Shown: one piece after another, positions 15,662-24,785 of the stretch
How the letters are laid out: the number at the start of each line of letters is the position of its first letter
How positions within the stretch are numbered: position 1 is the first letter of the stretch
NCBI GenBank assembly: GCA_002362385.1
Contig: DEUB01000059.1
Location: 1-64,000, forward strand
Source: Lachnospiraceae bacterium UBA3273
GTDB lineage: Bacteria > Bacillota > Clostridia > Lachnospirales > Lachnospiraceae
Direction of reading: 5' to 3'
Length of the DNA: 64,000 nucleotides
Notes under the pieces: generated by a model
What the model saw: the letters and a program-made list of their open reading frames with translations, nothing else
Databases searched by the model: none
Told to the model about the DNA's origin: nothing
Position numbers and translations under genes: made by a program

Positions 15662-15981
15662 AGGATGTCAAAATATACTGCTATTTTTTTCTGTTCCTCA
15701 TAATTTGGTACTCTCAAATACATCTTAAGTAAATCCGAAAAGGACAATACCTTCTGTCCTGTTCCTATGCATGTATATCCAATTTCACGCACTACCTCGT
15801 TACTATTATTTAACACTAAAGAAATAGAAAATGTATCATTATCTTTACCACAAAAAACAGGATAAAACTTACTGATAATACCTTTATCACAGCATTTGTT
15901 GATGTTGAATGTAAAGTCAATACCATCACTTCTATTTCTGTACGTACAGTAATTTCTCAGCAATACATTATAGCCGTTTCC
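15577..15981 (-). pseudogene. HsdS 3' fragment, upstream copy
   Basis: The frame encodes the end of a recognition domain (GNGYNVLLRNYCTYRNRSDG near the 5' end) and the C-terminal conserved HsdS segment, ending LDHLITLHQRQLEKLK and MLEKMFV. A TAA lies in frame at 15982-15984, so about two thirds of the gene is missing. The first ~85 bp at its 3' end are nearly identical to the 3' end of the fragment at 13747-14280, but the recognition domain sequence is different. It is therefore a second specificity cassette, not a simple duplication. Confidence 0.8.
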
Positions 15982-16108
15982 TTACCCCCAATAAAGATAA
16001 GACTAAGTTAATTAGTCATCATCACTTATCCATCCACTGTTCCAACATATGCCCTCTGCATCTGATGGTCCATATCTATAGCTGTGCACTCCGCTAAAAT
16101 TTTCTTAA

Positions 16109-18250
16109 CTAAAACCTCATCGTCAGCTGGATCCTCTTCTTTGCCAGATCCACGCTTACCACTTCCACTTCCACGATATCTCCTACGCTGACCACCTCTA
16201 AAGGATGCTTGATATAGCGGTCTGTGATCTTGGAAATGTGTACCAGCCCATCCTGATGTACGCCGATATCCACGAAGATTCCGAAGTCAATAACATTCCT
16301 TACGGTTCCCTTTAACCGCATTCCCGGCTTTAGATCCTCCATTTCCATGACGTCGCTGCGAAGGATAGGTGCAGGCATATCCTCCCTGGGATCTCTGGAA
16401 GGCTTTTCCAATTCCTTTGCAATATCCTTAAGGGTCAGCTCGCCGATCTCAAGCTCCGCCGCCAGAGCCTTTAATTCCCTGCTGCCCTCTTTGGGAAGGT
16501 TAAACTTTGCATGCCCCACATCCCCCAAAGTGAATCCTGTTTTTGTAAGGAGCTTCTTTGCCGCATCGTAGGATTCCGGGTGGACGCTTGTGGCGTCTAA
16601 GGGATTCTTCCCTCCCCTGATGCGTAAGAACCCGGCGCACTGTTCATAAGCCTTCGGCCCTAGTTTTGCCACCTTCAAAAGCTGCTTTCTCTCTGTAAAA
16701 GCGCCGTTTTCCTCCCTGTATTCCACAATATTTTTGGCAATTACCTTGGAAATGCCTGAAATATAAGATAACAACGGCGCTGAAGCCGTGTTCAAATCCA
16801 CACCTACGCTGTTTACGCAGTCCTCTACCACGCCGGTCAAGGCTTCATCTAACTTCTTCTGGTTCATATCGTGCTGGTACTGGCCTACGCCGATGGATTT
16901 AGGATCGATCTTGACAAGCTCCGCCAAAGGATCCTGTAATCTCCTGGCAATGGAAGCCGCGCTCCTCTGGCCCACGTCAAAATTGGGGAATTCCTCCGTT
17001 GCAAGTTTTGATGCAGAATAAACAGAAGCGCCCGCCTCATTGACAATAACATAAGAAACCGGCAGTCCTGTCTCTTTTATAAATGACACGATGACCTGTT
17101 CCGACTCCCTGGAAGCCGTGCCGTTTCCCACAGAGATCAGGGAAACATGGTATTTCTCTATTAATTTCTTTAATTCCGCCTTGGCCTCCGTCACTTTGTT
17201 CTGGGGCGCCGTAGGAAAGATCACTTTAGTCGCCAATACCTTCCCCGTTTCATCCACCACCGCTAACTTACAGCCGGTACGAAACGCCGGATCCCAGCCC
17301 AAAACAACCTTTCCTGCAATAGGCGGCTGCATTAAAAGCTGCTTCAAATTCTTGCCGAATACGTTTATCGCTCCCTCTTCCGCCTTTTCCGTCAGGGCGT
17401 TTCTGACCTCCCTCTCTATGGAAGGCGCAATGAGACGTTCATAGCTGTCCTTTACCACTTCCTTTAAAACAGGAGTCGTGACAGGATTGTCGTTTTTGAT
17501 CACTTCCTTCTCCAGATAGGCAATGATCTGCTCTGTAGGAGCTTCTATTTTGACACTCAGGATTTTTTCCGCCTCGCCCCTGTTTAAGGCAAGGATCCTG
17601 TGTCCTGCAATTTTTCTGACAGACTCTGCAAAATGATAGTACATCTCGTAAACGCTCTGGGCCTCTTCATCCTTTGCCTCGCTGACAACAACGCCCTCGT
17701 TTTCCGTCATTTTCCTGATCTTTGTCCGGTAATCCGCTTCATCGGAAATCCCTTCCGCCAAAATGTCTTTCGCTCCTCCGATGGCTTCCTCCACGGTAGA
17801 AACGCCTTTTTCCTCATCCAGAAAGACCTGTGCCTCTTCCTCTATGGATTTTTTCGTCATCTGTAAATAAATAATATTTGCAAGAGGCTCTAAACCCTTT
17901 TCCTTTGCGACGGATGCCCTGGTTTTCCTTTTGGGCTTATAAGGGCGGTACAGATCCTCCAACGCTACCATAGTCTGGGCCGCCAGAATCCTTTCCCTTA
18001 ATTCCTCCGTCAGTTTTCCCTGCTCCTCAATGCTTGCAAGGACCGTTTCCTTCCGTTCCTCAAGCCCTCTTAAATATAACAGTCTTTCATGAAGGTTTCT
18101 AAGGACTTCATCGTTTAACGCTCCCGTCGCCTCTTTCCTGTACCGGGAAATGAAGGGAATGGTATTTCCCTCATCAATAAGCTTCACGGCAGCCTCCGCC
18201 TGCCACTTCTGTACCTTTAATTCCTCGCTCAATACTTTTATTATGTCCAT
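16109..18250 (-). CDS. tex: Tex-family RNA-binding transcription accessory protein
   Basis: Tex is a cytoplasmic RNA-binding protein linked to transcription and RNA quality. The 713-residue protein has the N-terminal helix-rich region (IPFISRYRKEATGALND near residue 32), the YqgF-like nuclease fold (LGWDPAFRTGCKLAVVDE near residue 318), tandem HhH motifs around 500-560, and a C-terminal S1 domain (GMRLKGTVRNVIDFGIFVDI near residue 640). Full length and intact. It sits alone between the AT-rich island and the cellulase gene, with the window's normal GC content returning here. Confidence 0.96.
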   Translation of the reverse strand: MDIIKVLSEELKVQKWQAEAAVKLIDEGNTIPFISRYRKEATGALNDEVLRNLHERLLYLRGLEERKETVLASIEEQGKLTEELRERILAAQTMVALEDLYRPYKPKRKTRASVAKEKGLEPLANIIYLQMTKKSIEEEAQVFLDEEKGVSTVEEAIGGAKDILAEGISDEADYRTKIRKMTENEGVVVSEAKDEEAQSVYEMYYHFAESVRKIAGHRILALNRGEAEKILSVKIEAPTEQIIAYLEKEVIKNDNPVTTPVLKEVVKDSYERLIAPSIEREVRNALTEKAEEGAINVFGKNLKQLLMQPPIAGKVVLGWDPAFRTGCKLAVVDETGKVLATKVIFPTAPQNKVTEAKAELKKLIEKYHVSLISVGNGTASRESEQVIVSFIKETGLPVSYVIVNEAGASVYSASKLATEEFPNFDVGQRSAASIARRLQDPLAELVKIDPKSIGVGQYQHDMNQKKLDEALTGVVEDCVNSVGVDLNTASAPLLSYISGISKVIAKNIVEYREENGAFTERKQLLKVAKLGPKAYEQCAGFLRIRGGKNPLDATSVHPESYDAAKKLLTKTGFTLGDVGHAKFNLPKEGSRELKALAAELEIGELTLKDIAKELEKPSRDPREDMPAPILRSDVMEMEDLKPGMRLKGTVRNVIDFGIFVDIGVHQDGLVHISKITDRYIKHPLEVVSVGDIVEVEVVSVDLAKKRIQLTMRF

Positions 18251-18273
18251 CTCTTAATTCCTGTCTCCATAAA

Positions 18274-18310
18274 CCAGACGGATATGCTTCATCCTTACAT
18301 ATCCGTCCGG
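18274..18310. other. Strong hairpin between the cellulase gene and tex
   Basis: CCAGACGGATATG (18274-18286) and CATATCCGTCCGG (18298-18310) form a 13-bp stem (one wobble) with an 11-nt loop. On the minus strand only TTTAT follows, so it is a weak candidate terminator for the cellulase transcript; otherwise a leader structure of tex. The arrangement does not decide between them. Confidence 0.5.
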
Positions 18311-18434
18311 CTCACAAATTTTCTTTCTTTTATTTTTTCAAATTCTTTTTATCTTTCACGCTTTCCCGAAAACCTTTTGGAAGAGTCGCCCGACGGCTCC
18401 GGATCATGTCGTAAAAGCTTTTGTTTTAAAATTT

Positions 18435-20729
18435 TTATTTATTTTCCGCCATGAGATAAATAAGGGGCGAGTTCCAGTAAACCGTAACCTCGTTGCAGGA
18501 AAAGCTCTGTGCATTATCCACATAGCATTTTGCGGGAGCCGTTCCCGTCATGGTAGCTTTTGCATAAGGATCCTCCAGGTTGCTGTCCGCTCCGCCTACC
18601 AGCATGCCCGCCATGGACTGATCCAATACCTGGGAGGGTCTGTGGTGGGTGTGTTCGGGAGACAGACTTCCGAAGCCTGTAAGGAAGCAATAGGAATTTG
18701 CATTATTGCCGAACAGATAGTCCAACTGCGCCTTTGCAAGGCTTTCGTATTTGTCGTTTCCGTTAATATCATCCATCATCAAAAGCAGCATACCGTTATT
18801 GGCAATGCTCATGTTGCTGCCCCAGGGATAAGTGCCGCTTAAAGAGCACTGATAGGTATCCGCCTGGGTGCTTTCCAGAATCCCGTTAACTGCGTATTCC
18901 AGCTTGCCTACAACGGTTTTGGCATATTCTTCATCGGTATAACCGCCGGTCAGGTAAGCATAGCCTCCGTAAAATCCTACCTTTTCCCAGCCAAGGCCGC
19001 CCTGGATGGACGCATAAGGGATCGCCGTCAGGATCTCTTCATACTTTTCATCCTTTGTAGTCTTAAATAACTCCGCATAAGCCCAGTATCTTTCATCGGT
19101 ATCCTTTGCATCGGGATATTCCCCCGTTACGATCTCCTCAGGATTTACAAAACCGTCTCCGCTCTCGCTTCCTTCCAGATAAGCCACCGCTTTTAAGGAC
19201 GCCGCCATACAGGTATCCGCAAAATCACTGTCCACATCTTTATAAATTCTCGCCGCCATCGCCATGACCGCCGCAAAGTCTCCCGTTGCGCAGTTGGAAA
19301 TGGGAGAAAGGATCAACTGATCCGTCTCATCCTCCGGCATAACGGTCTCGGGGAAATTAGCGCAGGTTACCTTATGGTAAACGCCGCCCGTTGCCGGATC
19401 CTGCATTTTTAACAGCCAATCCAGTTCATATCTGGCTTCATCCAGGATATCCGGGGTGCCGTTTCCACTCTCCGGAATGCCCGCATCATCTCCAAAGGCC
19501 TGGGGATATCTTTCATATGCCAGCATCACATCCGCCACCGCTTTCGCTCCGGATACCACATAGCGGCCATAGTCTCCCGCATCGTGCCAGCCGCCGGAAA
19601 CATCCACGGTAGAACTGCTGGCGCTTCCGTGAACCACTGCTCCGCCGTCATGACAGACAGGGTGTGCAAAATCCCCTGCGTATTCTTCGGTCAGTTCCAC
19701 GCCGCAGCGCTGCAGATAAAGCATCCTTACCGCCGCATCAAAAGCTTCGTCATATACATCGTCTCCAATGGTAAACTCATAGGATTCCCCGCATTTTTCC
19801 CCTACTACCTTATAAGTGCCCGGAGTCTTTAATTCACTGAAATCTCCGCTGCTTTCCGTCTCGCGGGTATTGTTGTTTTTCTCTCCTGCTAAAAGAGTGC
19901 CCTCAAATACCGTCTCGCCGCTTTTTACATCCACAACGCTGAAGGCGCTGTCCATATCCTCGCCGCGGAATACTGCGATCTTCTCGTCGTCAGGCCGGTA
20001 ACCCAACTGGTTGATCTGGATATCCGGCGTGTCGATGGCCGCCTGGGGCAGGGCACGGTTTGTTTCGTCGATACAGTATAATTCAAAATTATCAAAGAAC
20101 ACGTCATGGGCGCCTATATTTTCATCGGTGCTCCCGTAAAGCCCCATATTAAAACACAGCCTGGGAGCCGGGTCGCTGCCCTCTTCCATGGTAAAAGTAA
20201 AATCATAATGTTTTGTCTCCGGCGTCAGTGCGATCCCTTCCCCCGTATATGCGTGATAATCTCCGCCGTTGATCTGGATGCGGTATTCCACTTCCCTCTC
20301 CACGGAAGCAGACGCATCAAAAGACAGCTCATACACACAGCCTGTCTCAAGGGCAAAACCGTCATAGAATACCTGGACGCTGTGCTCCTTGGTGCCAAGG
20401 GTAGTGATCTGAACCTTCAGCCTGCCCTCTTCGTCCGCCACAATAACTGCATTGCCGCCGTTAAAATAAGTGTTCCACTTGGTTGTCCCATTGGAAAAAT
20501 CGCCGTTTTCAATCATGTTGTAACCCATTAAGGATTCCACTTCTTCGGGTTCTTCGTCCTCTTCTGCCTCGGTCTCTTCTTCCTCTGCCGGCTCATCGGG
20601 CGTCTCCGGCTGCTGTTCCTCTTCTACAGGCGCCGCCGCTTCCTGCCCACCGCTGCCGCAGGCAGTCAGTCCCATGACCATACTGACGCACAAAAACAGC
20701 GCCAAAATCTTTCTTTTCATCATCCCCAC
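18435..20729 (-). CDS. Glycoside hydrolase family 9 cellulase, lipoprotein with CBM-like domain
   Basis: A 764-residue surface enzyme that probably cleaves beta-1,4-glucan. A lipoprotein signal ends in LTAC with Cys24, followed by a Glu/Pro-rich linker (about 25-65). Next come a carbohydrate-binding-like domain (about 70-220), the CelD-type Ig domain (IQINQLGYRPDDEKIAVF near 235), and the (alpha/alpha)6 GH9 catalytic domain. The nucleophile region is DVSGGWHDAGDYGRYV, and the C-terminal HHRPS and NEVTVYWNSPL motifs hold the other catalytic residues. A GTG at 20729 has GAGGAGG a few bp before it; an ATG at 20723 is an alternative. It is monocistronic. Confidence 0.93.
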   Translation of the reverse strand: MGMMKRKILALFLCVSMVMGLTACGSGGQEAAAPVEEEQQPETPDEPAEEEETEAEEDEEPEEVESLMGYNMIENGDFSNGTTKWNTYFNGGNAVIVADEEGRLKVQITTLGTKEHSVQVFYDGFALETGCVYELSFDASASVEREVEYRIQINGGDYHAYTGEGIALTPETKHYDFTFTMEEGSDPAPRLCFNMGLYGSTDENIGAHDVFFDNFELYCIDETNRALPQAAIDTPDIQINQLGYRPDDEKIAVFRGEDMDSAFSVVDVKSGETVFEGTLLAGEKNNNTRETESSGDFSELKTPGTYKVVGEKCGESYEFTIGDDVYDEAFDAAVRMLYLQRCGVELTEEYAGDFAHPVCHDGGAVVHGSASSSTVDVSGGWHDAGDYGRYVVSGAKAVADVMLAYERYPQAFGDDAGIPESGNGTPDILDEARYELDWLLKMQDPATGGVYHKVTCANFPETVMPEDETDQLILSPISNCATGDFAAVMAMAARIYKDVDSDFADTCMAASLKAVAYLEGSESGDGFVNPEEIVTGEYPDAKDTDERYWAYAELFKTTKDEKYEEILTAIPYASIQGGLGWEKVGFYGGYAYLTGGYTDEEYAKTVVGKLEYAVNGILESTQADTYQCSLSGTYPWGSNMSIANNGMLLLMMDDINGNDKYESLAKAQLDYLFGNNANSYCFLTGFGSLSPEHTHHRPSQVLDQSMAGMLVGGADSNLEDPYAKATMTGTAPAKCYVDNAQSFSCNEVTVYWNSPLIYLMAENK

Positions 20730-20858
20730 ATATCCTCCTCAATGCAGTTTGTTATTCCAGCCATGATAAAGCTGTTACTATTCTTCATTATATTCGAAAA
20801 TAGGTCTTTATTCAATGCGGAAATCGTGATAAAATAAAAGTAATTATGGAGGTGTGTT

Positions 20859-21236
20859 ATGGATTATAATAAAGGCCCTGCGCAGCTGCCGCCTCGTCCC
20901 AGATTAAATACAAACGGCTTTCTGGCGGCATCTTTTGTATGTACTATGCTGGCTTTTATAACAGAATGCTCACTGCCTGTCTGCATGGTTTTTGCATCCC
21001 TTACCGTTTTGTTCGCAGTTCTTTCAAAAGGGAAACAGTTAAAAATGCATTCATTCGCTAAAATGAGCATAGGAATATCCATATTCTCACTGGCGCTCAG
21101 CTTTACCGTTACCTTTTTATCTTTTTACAGGGTTTTAACGGATCCGGCTGAACGTGAAGATTTTAACCAGATTTATGAACAAATGTATGGTATTACTTTT
21201 GATGAAGCTTTAGATGAGATCCAACAGTTATTTTAA
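20859..21236 (+). CDS. Small membrane protein (DUF4190-like layout)
   Basis: A 125-residue protein with a Pro-rich cytoplasmic start (about 1-18) and three hydrophobic segments (about 20-40, 43-58, 70-92), followed by a short acidic tail. A GGAGGTG site precedes the ATG. No family can be named with confidence. It begins a plus-strand group with the HEQEH protein and the DUF975-like protein. Confidence 0.7.
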   Translation: MDYNKGPAQLPPRPRLNTNGFLAASFVCTMLAFITECSLPVCMVFASLTVLFAVLSKGKQLKMHSFAKMSIGISIFSLALSFTVTFLSFYRVLTDPAEREDFNQIYEQMYGITFDEALDEIQQLF

Positions 21237-21252
21237 TTAGGAGGTGTCTTTT

Positions 21253-21756
21253 ATGAATCTTCAGATTTCAAACACAGGTTATCAATACGGCGGTTACGGA
21301 AATTCTTACGTGGGCGTTTCTGATGCAGGCGGTAAGGAGCATTCTCCCATACTGAATCCCGGAGAGTCCACCGAAAAAAAGCCCGGTGCCAAATCCTCCC
21401 CCGCAGAATGTGAAACCTGTAAAAACCGCAAATACCAGGACGGTTCCGACGAAATGGTCTCCTTTAAATCTCCGGCCCATATTTCGCCCCAGGCGGCGGC
21501 ATCGGCAGTGCGCGGCCACGAGCAGGAGCATGTCTCCAACGCATACAAAAAGGCGGCCACAAATAACGGCAAGGTCATTCGTGCAAGCGTAGCCATCCAT
21601 ACATCCGTCTGCCCGGAATGCGGACGTTCCTATGTGTCCGGCGGAACCACTTCTACGCAGATCAAATATTATAACGAAGAAAACCCTTATCAGAAGGCGT
21701 TAAAAACACAGGATGCGACCAAATACAGCGGTATGAACGTCGACCTGGCCTGCTGA
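21253..21756 (+). CDS. Putative small zinc metallopeptidase with HEQEH motif
   Basis: A 167-residue protein without a signal peptide or membrane segment. A CETCKNRKYQDGSDEMVSFK segment near residue 53 is followed by RGHEQEHVSNAYKKAA, an HExxH-type zinc motif. A second CPECGRSYVSGG pair follows, and the protein ends at a single C-terminal Cys. The arrangement resembles the SprA-related/catalase-like putative metalloprotease group, which carries a GHExxH motif and a Cys pair. The ATG at 21253 is chosen because AATTAGGAGGTG precedes it; a GTG at 21244 would use that site as coding sequence. It lies 16 bp after a membrane-protein gene. Catalytic activity is inferred from the motif. Confidence 0.75.
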   Translation: MNLQISNTGYQYGGYGNSYVGVSDAGGKEHSPILNPGESTEKKPGAKSSPAECETCKNRKYQDGSDEMVSFKSPAHISPQAAASAVRGHEQEHVSNAYKKAATNNGKVIRASVAIHTSVCPECGRSYVSGGTTSTQIKYYNEENPYQKALKTQDATKYSGMNVDLAC

Positions 21757-21772
21757 TCGGAAAGGATATACT

Positions 21773-22528
21773 ATGAAAACATCTTCGCCTCAGTTAAAGG
21801 CAGATGCCAGGGGACATCTTACCGGAAGATACGGGGTTGTCATTACCGCTTATATGATAGCCTCCCTTCTTACCAACATTCCGTCCCTTATTTTTTCTTA
21901 CACTCTGAATACCCGGACATTGGCCGGCTCTTTGATGGATGTAAGCGTTACTTTAATATTGAACTTCCTTCTTACCATTTTCCTGGTGGGACAAAACCAT
22001 ATCTGTCTGCGCTATGCCCGCAGCAGCGAACCGGTTCCCGTGGCGGAAATGTGGTATGGCTTTAAAGGCAGGGCGGATGAGATCATCATTACCTATTTTC
22101 TTTATTTCATCCGTTTCCTGCTTTATTCCGTGCCCTTTATCGCTATGCTGGCAGGTTATCTGCTTGCAGGCTCCCCGGTCCTTTTTGGGGTCTTGGCCCT
22201 TATCTCTCTTATTTTTATGACCATTATGTGGATTCGCACGGAGCTTGACTATGCTTTGATCTTTTTCCTGATCATTGACTTCCCCAATGAATCTCCCGGG
22301 CAATTGCTAAAACACAGCCGGGAATTGATGAAGGGCAATAGAGGCAGGCTTTTCTATCTGCAGATGAGCTTTATCGGTATGTACCTTTTGGCGCTGTTTT
22401 CCTTTGGTCTTGCCATGTTCTGGGTATACCCCTACACCAGAATGACATTTACGGAATTTTATATGGATGTAAAGAAAGAAAAAGAAATAACCCCTGCAAC
22501 AGATACCGTCGCAGAGGCTGTTTCCTAA
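21773..22528 (+). CDS. DUF975 family integral membrane protein
   Basis: A 251-residue protein with six or so hydrophobic segments. The start SPQLKADARGHLTGRYGVVI and the segment SPGQLLKHSRELMKGNRGRL, followed by a GMYLLALFSFGLAMFWVYPY helix, are hallmarks of the DUF975 family. The role of the family is unknown. It follows the HEQEH gene by 16 bp and probably shares its transcript. Confidence 0.88.
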   Translation: MKTSSPQLKADARGHLTGRYGVVITAYMIASLLTNIPSLIFSYTLNTRTLAGSLMDVSVTLILNFLLTIFLVGQNHICLRYARSSEPVPVAEMWYGFKGRADEIIITYFLYFIRFLLYSVPFIAMLAGYLLAGSPVLFGVLALISLIFMTIMWIRTELDYALIFFLIIDFPNESPGQLLKHSRELMKGNRGRLFYLQMSFIGMYLLALFSFGLAMFWVYPYTRMTFTEFYMDVKKEKEITPATDTVAEAVS

Positions 22529-22533
22529 TAGAC

Positions 22534-22782
22534 TTAATGACTGACCAGAGACCAGTTATCAAAAACCTCAATACCCAGGATCTCAATACTAAGCCCTTCC
22601 ACATATGTCGTTTTCCCATCGGAATTCAGGCCGGTCATTTCATGCCAATCCGTAACACTGTACAGAATCGCTTTATACGTCACAGAACCTCCATCCAGAT
22701 ATTGCACCGGAACAGGAAAGAGCAAGATGGCTGCCACAACTCCGGCTGCTATAAGCACTTTCTTTTTCGTACTCTTTTTCAT
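22534..22782 (-). CDS. Small exported protein
   Basis: An 82-residue protein with a basic N terminus and a single hydrophobic segment (about residues 8-24). A short extracytoplasmic part follows, with LDGGSVTYKAILYSVTDWHE, a pattern I recall from small Lachnospiraceae lipoprotein-like or membrane-anchored proteins. Its stop is 5 bp from the stop of the convergent DUF975 gene. No function is known to me. Confidence 0.65.
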   Translation of the reverse strand: MKKSTKKKVLIAAGVVAAILLFPVPVQYLDGGSVTYKAILYSVTDWHEMTGLNSDGKTTYVEGLSIEILGIEVFDNWSLVSH

Positions 22783-22819
22783 CCAAATCCCCTTTTATAA
22801 GTATTCTACCGGTCTCATT

Positions 22820-24466
22820 TTATTTCAACTGGAAATTCCGCGTCTGATCCTGTAAACGGTTAACCTGTTCAAACAGCTCTGTGCTGACCGTTGCAGACTC
22901 TTCACTGTTAGCGGAATTTGTCTGTACCACATCCGAAATCTGTCCAAGCCCTTCCGCCACCTGTGAAATGGAAGCAGCCTCCACCTGTACCGCATCGGTA
23001 ATGTCATCAATGGCACGATTGGACTGGGTAACAAGCTCAAGGGTTTTGTGCAGGGACGTGGAAACCTCCTCCACGATCTTATTGCCCCTCGCAGCAGCCT
23101 GTACGGAATTTTCGATCAACTCCTTGGTGGCCTTTGCCGCCTCTTCGGACTTCGCCGCAAGATTGCGGACTTCCTGTGCTACCACAGAAAAACCTTTTCC
23201 GGCCTCTCCTGCCCTTTTGGATTCTACAGCGGCATTCAATGCCAGAATATTGGTCTGAAGGGAAATATTCTCAATAGTAGAAATAATTTTTTCAATCTGC
23301 TGGGATGTCGTACTGATATCCGTCATGGCGCCAATCAGAATCTCCATCTGCTGACTGCTCAAATTTACCTGTTCTCCCGTAAGATGGGCATTATCCCGCA
23401 TATCGGAAGCCATCTTAATATTCTGATTCGCACTTCTGGACAGATCCGCCAAAGTAGTAGAAAGCTCTTCCACTGCACTGGCCTGCTCTGTCGCCCCCTG
23501 TGCTAAGGCCTGCGACCCGTCGGAAAGGCTTCTGGCATAGCCGAACACTTCATGCTCTACCTTCTGGATGTTGGAAATAGCCATGGAGAGCGATTCCGTA
23601 AAGCTGTCAATGGAATCCGAAATGGATTGGAAATCCCCGATAAAGGGCACCGAAGTGGACACATTGAAATTACCTGCGGAAAGTTCACTCATAATACGGT
23701 TGATATCTTCTATGTACTGACAGGTCTGTTCTATGGACTGCTTAAGCGTTTTTGACAGATCTCCTATTTCGTCATTGGCTTTATAATCCAGTTCCAGTTT
23801 CATGCGTCCTTCCTGCAAAGGCTTTGTCTTATCCGTAATAATGAGGATCGGCCTTACTACGCGCCGCAATATATATATTACAAGGCATATGAGGCAGAAC
23901 AGCGCTAAAACCAAACCGCCGGCCGTAACGATATGCATAGTCATTACGGTCTGCCGCATATGAGCCGTACTCTCGTCGTTCAATACCGTTCCCCGTTCTA
24001 CCACCTGATCCAGAAGTCCTACCAGAACACCCAGATTTTTAAGAATTGTTTCCTGATAATATTCCCGGGCTGCTTCCGGATCCTTTTCCAATAAATCCAA
24101 TACATATATGGCTGACTGATGAAGTTCCTTATGGAGCGGTTCCATCTGATTTCGAAGTTCCAAAATGGTCTCATCTTCCGTTCCCGCCTCGCCGTACAGC
24201 CATTGCCCCAGCACACAGCCTGTATGGTCCGTGCTGCCGGTAAATTCCGTACCGCTGTACAGGGCGTTGCTTAAATTAGCCGACCATTTATAATGCGCCA
24301 CCTCTGCCTGTTGCGCCCTCTGCAGCACAGCATTTACCTGAACATTGAATTCCTCTGAATCCTCCATATTCATGATATTTTTAGTCGTCATCACGCTGAA
24401 CGTCAAAACGGCTAAAAAGGTCGCCGTTACCAGAATACCAACCATTACTTTTATGCTTTTCCTCAT
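22820..24466 (-). CDS. Methyl-accepting chemotaxis protein with extracytoplasmic CZB-like domain
   Basis: A chemoreceptor of about 548 residues. There is an N-terminal TM helix (about 7-27), a sensor region (about 30-175), a second TM helix (about 180-205), HAMP, and a long cytoplasmic signalling domain with [20 protein letters not shown] and [20 protein letters not shown]. The sensor contains [18 protein letters not shown] and HKELH, which match chemoreceptor zinc-binding (CZB) ligands (His/Cys); here they are before TM2, so outside the membrane. The ATG at 24466 has AAAAGGAG 8 bp upstream. A zinc- or redox-linked signal is inferred. Confidence 0.9.
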   Translation of the reverse strand: MRKSIKVMVGILVTATFLAVLTFSVMTTKNIMNMEDSEEFNVQVNAVLQRAQQAEVAHYKWSANLSNALYSGTEFTGSTDHTGCVLGQWLYGEAGTEDETILELRNQMEPLHKELHQSAIYVLDLLEKDPEAAREYYQETILKNLGVLVGLLDQVVERGTVLNDESTAHMRQTVMTMHIVTAGGLVLALFCLICLVIYILRRVVRPILIITDKTKPLQEGRMKLELDYKANDEIGDLSKTLKQSIEQTCQYIEDINRIMSELSAGNFNVSTSVPFIGDFQSISDSIDSFTESLSMAISNIQKVEHEVFGYARSLSDGSQALAQGATEQASAVEELSTTLADLSRSANQNIKMASDMRDNAHLTGEQVNLSSQQMEILIGAMTDISTTSQQIEKIISTIENISLQTNILALNAAVESKRAGEAGKGFSVVAQEVRNLAAKSEEAAKATKELIENSVQAAARGNKIVEEVSTSLHKTLELVTQSNRAIDDITDAVQVEAASISQVAEGLGQISDVVQTNSANSEESATVSTELFEQVNRLQDQTRNFQLK

Positions 24467-24785
24467 TTTGTTTCTCCTTTTATTTTGTATGTGCGACAAT
24501 AACCACAAAATCCTTCCGGAAATAATAAAATTCCGGCTTTGCCTTATGGTAACATAGCCGTATTGGGGTTATCCTGCCATAAAACAAAGCCGGAATTGCT
24601 TACTTCAAAGAATTTTTGTATCTATCCCCTCTTAATGATGATATGAAAGGATAAAAATAGTATTACGGTTCTTGAATGAATTGTAGCATAGCTGTTATTT
24701 TATTTCAATCATTAAAAAAAATTATTCACAAATCAATTTTTGGAAAACTCTCGTTCTTCCCTGCTGTTTTGGTCCTGCCGGTGCC
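24467..24785 (-). other. Intergenic region between prfB and the chemoreceptor gene
   Basis: It holds the long hairpin at 24518-24597 and an AT-rich stretch after the prfB stop. No coding frame or RNA gene is recognised. Confidence 0.5.
24518..24597 (-). terminator. Long hairpin, probable prfB terminator
   Basis: AATTCCGGCTTTG (24529-24541) and CAAAGCCGGAATT (24585-24597) are perfect 13-bp arms. Inside them TTATGG/CCATAA and TAAC/GTTA extend the helix with bulges. The minus strand continues TTATTATTT after the stem, which fits a terminator for the prfB-secA transcript. The internal structure is longer than a normal terminator; a mobile palindromic element is an alternative. Confidence 0.55.

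Noticed and set aside
13747..15981. A working type I restriction system
   Set aside because: Only 3' parts of hsdS are present, without hsdR or hsdM, start codons or ribosome binding sites.
24529..24597. c-di-GMP (GEMM) riboswitch ahead of the chemoreceptor
   Set aside because: A GCAAAGCC-like string occurs, but the order of conserved segments of the aptamer is absent; the palindrome explains the sequence better.
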